Positions 5,217 to 7,146 of a DNA stretch of 7,146 nucleotides are shown here, one piece after another (position 1 is the stretch's first letter; each line of letters starts with the position of its first letter). The notes below the pieces were generated by a model. That model was given only the letters and a program-made list of their open reading frames with translations. It did not search any database and was not told the DNA's origin. The position numbers and the translations under genes are program-made. Source of the DNA: Alphaproteobacteria bacterium (lineage in GTDB: Bacteria > Pseudomonadota > Alphaproteobacteria > SP197); NCBI GenBank assembly GCA_022822575.1, contig JAJEBJ010000254.1, positions 1 to 7,146 of the forward strand, in the 5' to 3' direction.

Positions 5217-7146
5217 CCAAAGCGGTTGTTCCGGGAAAATCCTGCGGGAGCGGGCTGGCCTGCCTGGCCACGCTTGCCGAGCCATCGTGCAAGATCGTGC
5301 TGGGTGCGCGTGCGGGTGCCTGATTGCCAGGACAGGCCGTCATCGAGCGCGAAGACCGTCGCATCCGAGAGACCACCCTGCCGGTAGCGTTGCAGGATGA
5401 CGCCCGAACCCCGGGCCTGTTCCGGCACGTCCCGGAGCGGGAACACAAGCAACCTGCCATTCTCTCCGACGACTGCCACGTGGTCTCCCTCGACGACCTT
5501 CAACACCATCGCCTCGTCGCCGGCCGCGGGCGACAGCACCTGCTTTCCTCCCTTCTTACGGGACTCCACCAGATCCTCACCCACCACAAATCCCTTGCCG
5601 CCGGAAGAAGCCACCAGGAACTTGCGGCCGCCCTGGAACACCACCATGGCGGCCACATCGACATCGTTGCCCATATCAAGCATGAGTCGCAGCGGGTCGC
5701 CAAAACCTCGCGCTGCGGGCAGCCTCTCGCAGGCAAGAGTAAAGAACTTGCCATCGGTGGCGAGGACCAGAAGCCTGTCGGTGGTCCACGCCTCGAGACG
5801 CAACCTTTCACGGTCGCCTTCCTTGAAGCGCAGCTCGCCCACCTGATCGCCATGACCCCTGGCAGCGCGGATCCAGCCCTTGTCGGAAAGGACCACCGTG
5901 ACGGCCTCCCGGTGCACCGTGGCGTCAACCGGAATGTCGTCGACCAGTGGCGGGCTGCCGAAGTCGGTGCGCCGCCTGCCAATCCCGCTCTTCTCCCCGA
6001 ACTGGCGGGCAATGTCTTCAAATTCGGCCTTCAACGACTCCTTCTTCCTGTCTTCCGAATCCAGCAGGCGTCGGAGATCCTCCGCTTCCGCCTTCAGTTC
6101 TTTCCTCTCCCTGGCGATTCTCATCTCCTCGAGACGGCGCAGGGAACGCAGGCGCATGTTGAGTATGGCCTCTGTCTGAACGTCACTGAGAGCAAAGCGC
6201 TGGGCCAGCGCGGCGGCCGGATCGTCCTCGTCGCGAATGATGCGAATCACCTCGTCGAGATTGAGATAGACGATGCGATGTCCCTCGAGGATCTCCAGAC
6301 GGCGGCCAATGGCGGCAAGGCGGTTGCGCGACCGGCGCACCAGAACCGTACGCCGGTGGCCGATGAAGGCGGTCAGCACACCTTTGAGGTCCATGACCCC
6401 GGGGATGCCGGAGGCGTCTAGCACGTTCATGTTGAGCGCGAATCGCGACTCGAGGTCCGTGACGCGGAACAGGGACTCCATGAGGATGGTGGAGTCCACG
6501 GTGCGGTTTTTCGGTTGCAGGACGAGGCGGACATCTTCGGTCGATTCGTCGCTCACTCCCTCCAGCAACGGCAACTTGCGCGCTTCGATGAGTTCGGCGA
6601 TGCGTTCGACAAGACGTGACTTCTGAACCTGGAACGGCATTTCTGTCACGACAATCCGCCAGGTGCCCCGGGCCTGTTTCTCGATCGACCAGCGTGCCCT
6701 GATGCGGAACGATCCCCGTCCCGTTTCATAGGCCTCGCGTATGGTGCCGGGGTCGTCCACAATCTGACCGCCGGTGGGAAAATCCGGTCCCCTCACGATG
6801 GTCACGAGATCGGCGACGGAGGCGTGAGGCCGCTCCACGAGGCGGATCAGTGCCGTGCACAGTTCTGCGACATTATGGGGCGGAATACTCGTCGCCATGC
6901 CCACGGCAATGCCGCTGGCTCCGTTGGCCAGAAGATTGGGAAAGCGCGATGGCAGGACCACCGGTTCCGAATCCGAACCGTCGTAGGTTTCGCGAAAATC
7001 GACGACATCATCGTCGAGGCCATCGAGCAGAGCCACCGCTACCTCGGTCAGGCGCGCCTCGGTGTAGCGCATGGCTGCGGCATTGTCGCCGTCCACGTTG
7101 CCGAAGTTGCCCTGGCCGTCCACCAGCGGATAGCGCGCAGCAAAAT
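5213..7146 (-). CDS. parC: DNA topoisomerase IV subunit A (ParC), 5' end outside window
   Basis: ParC cuts and passes DNA duplexes, with ParE, to unlink daughter chromosomes. 643 residues are visible; the frame is open to the right edge, where it begins FAARYPLVDGQGNFG, so roughly 95 N-terminal residues are missing. The catalytic tyrosine lies in AAAMRYTEARL, about residue 27 of the visible part. The conserved breakage-reunion core continues through YDGSDSEPVVLP, FPNLLANGASGIAVGMATSI and the GPDFPTGG segment. A charged coiled-coil region (roughly residues 340-395 of the visible part) links to a C-terminal beta-propeller-like domain with GWIRAARGHG and SRKKGGKQVLSP repeats. That domain lacks the canonical GyrA box and is shorter than in GyrA, which favours ParC. 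The quinolone-resistance positions equivalent to E. coli Ser80 and Glu84 fall outside the window. The alpha gene of nitrile hydratase begins 56 bp after its stop. Confidence 0.95.
   Translation of the reverse strand, partial: FAARYPLVDGQGNFGNVDGDNAAAMRYTEARLTEVAVALLDGLDDDVVDFRETYDGSDSEPVVLPSRFPNLLANGASGIAVGMATSIPPHNVAELCTALIRLVERPHASVADLVTIVRGPDFPTGGQIVDDPGTIREAYETGRGSFRIRARWSIEKQARGTWRIVVTEMPFQVQKSRLVERIAELIEARKLPLLEGVSDESTEDVRLVLQPKNRTVDSTILMESLFRVTDLESRFALNMNVLDASGIPGVMDLKGVLTAFIGHRRTVLVRRSRNRLAAIGRRLEILEGHRIVYLNLDEVIRIIRDEDDPAAALAQRFALSDVQTEAILNMRLRSLRRLEEMRIARERKELKAEAEDLRRLLDSEDRKKESLKAEFEDIARQFGEKSGIGRRRTDFGSPPLVDDIPVDATVHREAVTVVLSDKGWIRAARGHGDQVGELRFKEGDRERLRLEAWTTDRLLVLATDGKFFTLACERLPAARGFGDPLRLMLDMGNDVDVAAMVVFQGGRKFLVASSGGKGFVVGEDLVESRKKGGKQVLSPAAGDEAMVLKVVEGDHVAVVGENGRLLVFPLRDVPEQARGSGVILQRYRQGGLSDATVFALDDGLSWQSGTRTRTQHDLARWLGKRGQAGQPAPAGFSRNNRFG

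Noticed and set aside
4394..5387. Plus-strand frames opposite the nitrile hydratase genes and the end of parC
   Set aside because: Their Arg-, His- and Pro-rich composition is typical of antisense frames, and the minus strand carries well-conserved proteins throughout.
5324..6421. Plus-strand reading frame of 365 aa inside parC
   Set aside because: It is entirely antisense to conserved ParC sequence, and its product matches no family I know.
5213..7146. GyrA instead of ParC
   Set aside because: The C-terminal domain is short and lacks the GyrA box, and the FAARYPLVDGQGNFGN style around the active site is that of alphaproteobacterial ParC.

Overview
The window reads as a high-GC alphaproteobacterial chromosome segment in which every gene lies on the minus strand. 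The taxonomic guess rests on the alphaproteobacterial look of the ParC protein, the strong GC third-position codon bias and the TRAP transporter type; it is an inference, and no genus can be named. Read in the direction of transcription (right to left), the order is parC, nitrile hydratase alpha, nitrile hydratase beta, then a three-gene TRAP transporter operon in the order P-Q-M.

Region 5213-7146 holds most of parC (DNA topoisomerase IV subunit A), whose N-terminus lies beyond the right edge. Region 3872-5156 holds a complete alpha-beta nitrile hydratase pair. The alpha subunit carries the metal-claw motif CTLCSC, which is the cobalt-type signature, and the beta subunit has the usual conserved core. 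Neither a nitrile hydratase activator (metallochaperone) nor an amidase is in the window.

Region 1-3729 holds a TRAP transporter: a Tat-exported, TakP-like periplasmic binding protein (dctP), then an unusually long small permease (dctQ, 302 aa) and an unusually long large permease (dctM, 556 residues visible and still open at the left edge). Relative to my memory of the family, dctM carries three insertions, the largest adding several predicted membrane segments and a roughly 80-residue soluble loop. A perfect 14-bp stem-loop sits between dctP and dctQ, where it could favour expression of the binding protein over the membrane subunits.

Functionally, the nitrile hydratase would hydrate a nitrile to an amide in the cytoplasm, and the TRAP system would import a carboxylate, probably a 2-oxo acid or similar monocarboxylate. 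They share strand and are separated by 142 bp that contain a hairpin and several small dyads, so they may be separate transcription units. A metabolic link between them is possible but not shown by the sequence. No intergenic stretch exceeds 300 bases. No RNA gene, insertion sequence, CRISPR array or prophage element was seen.
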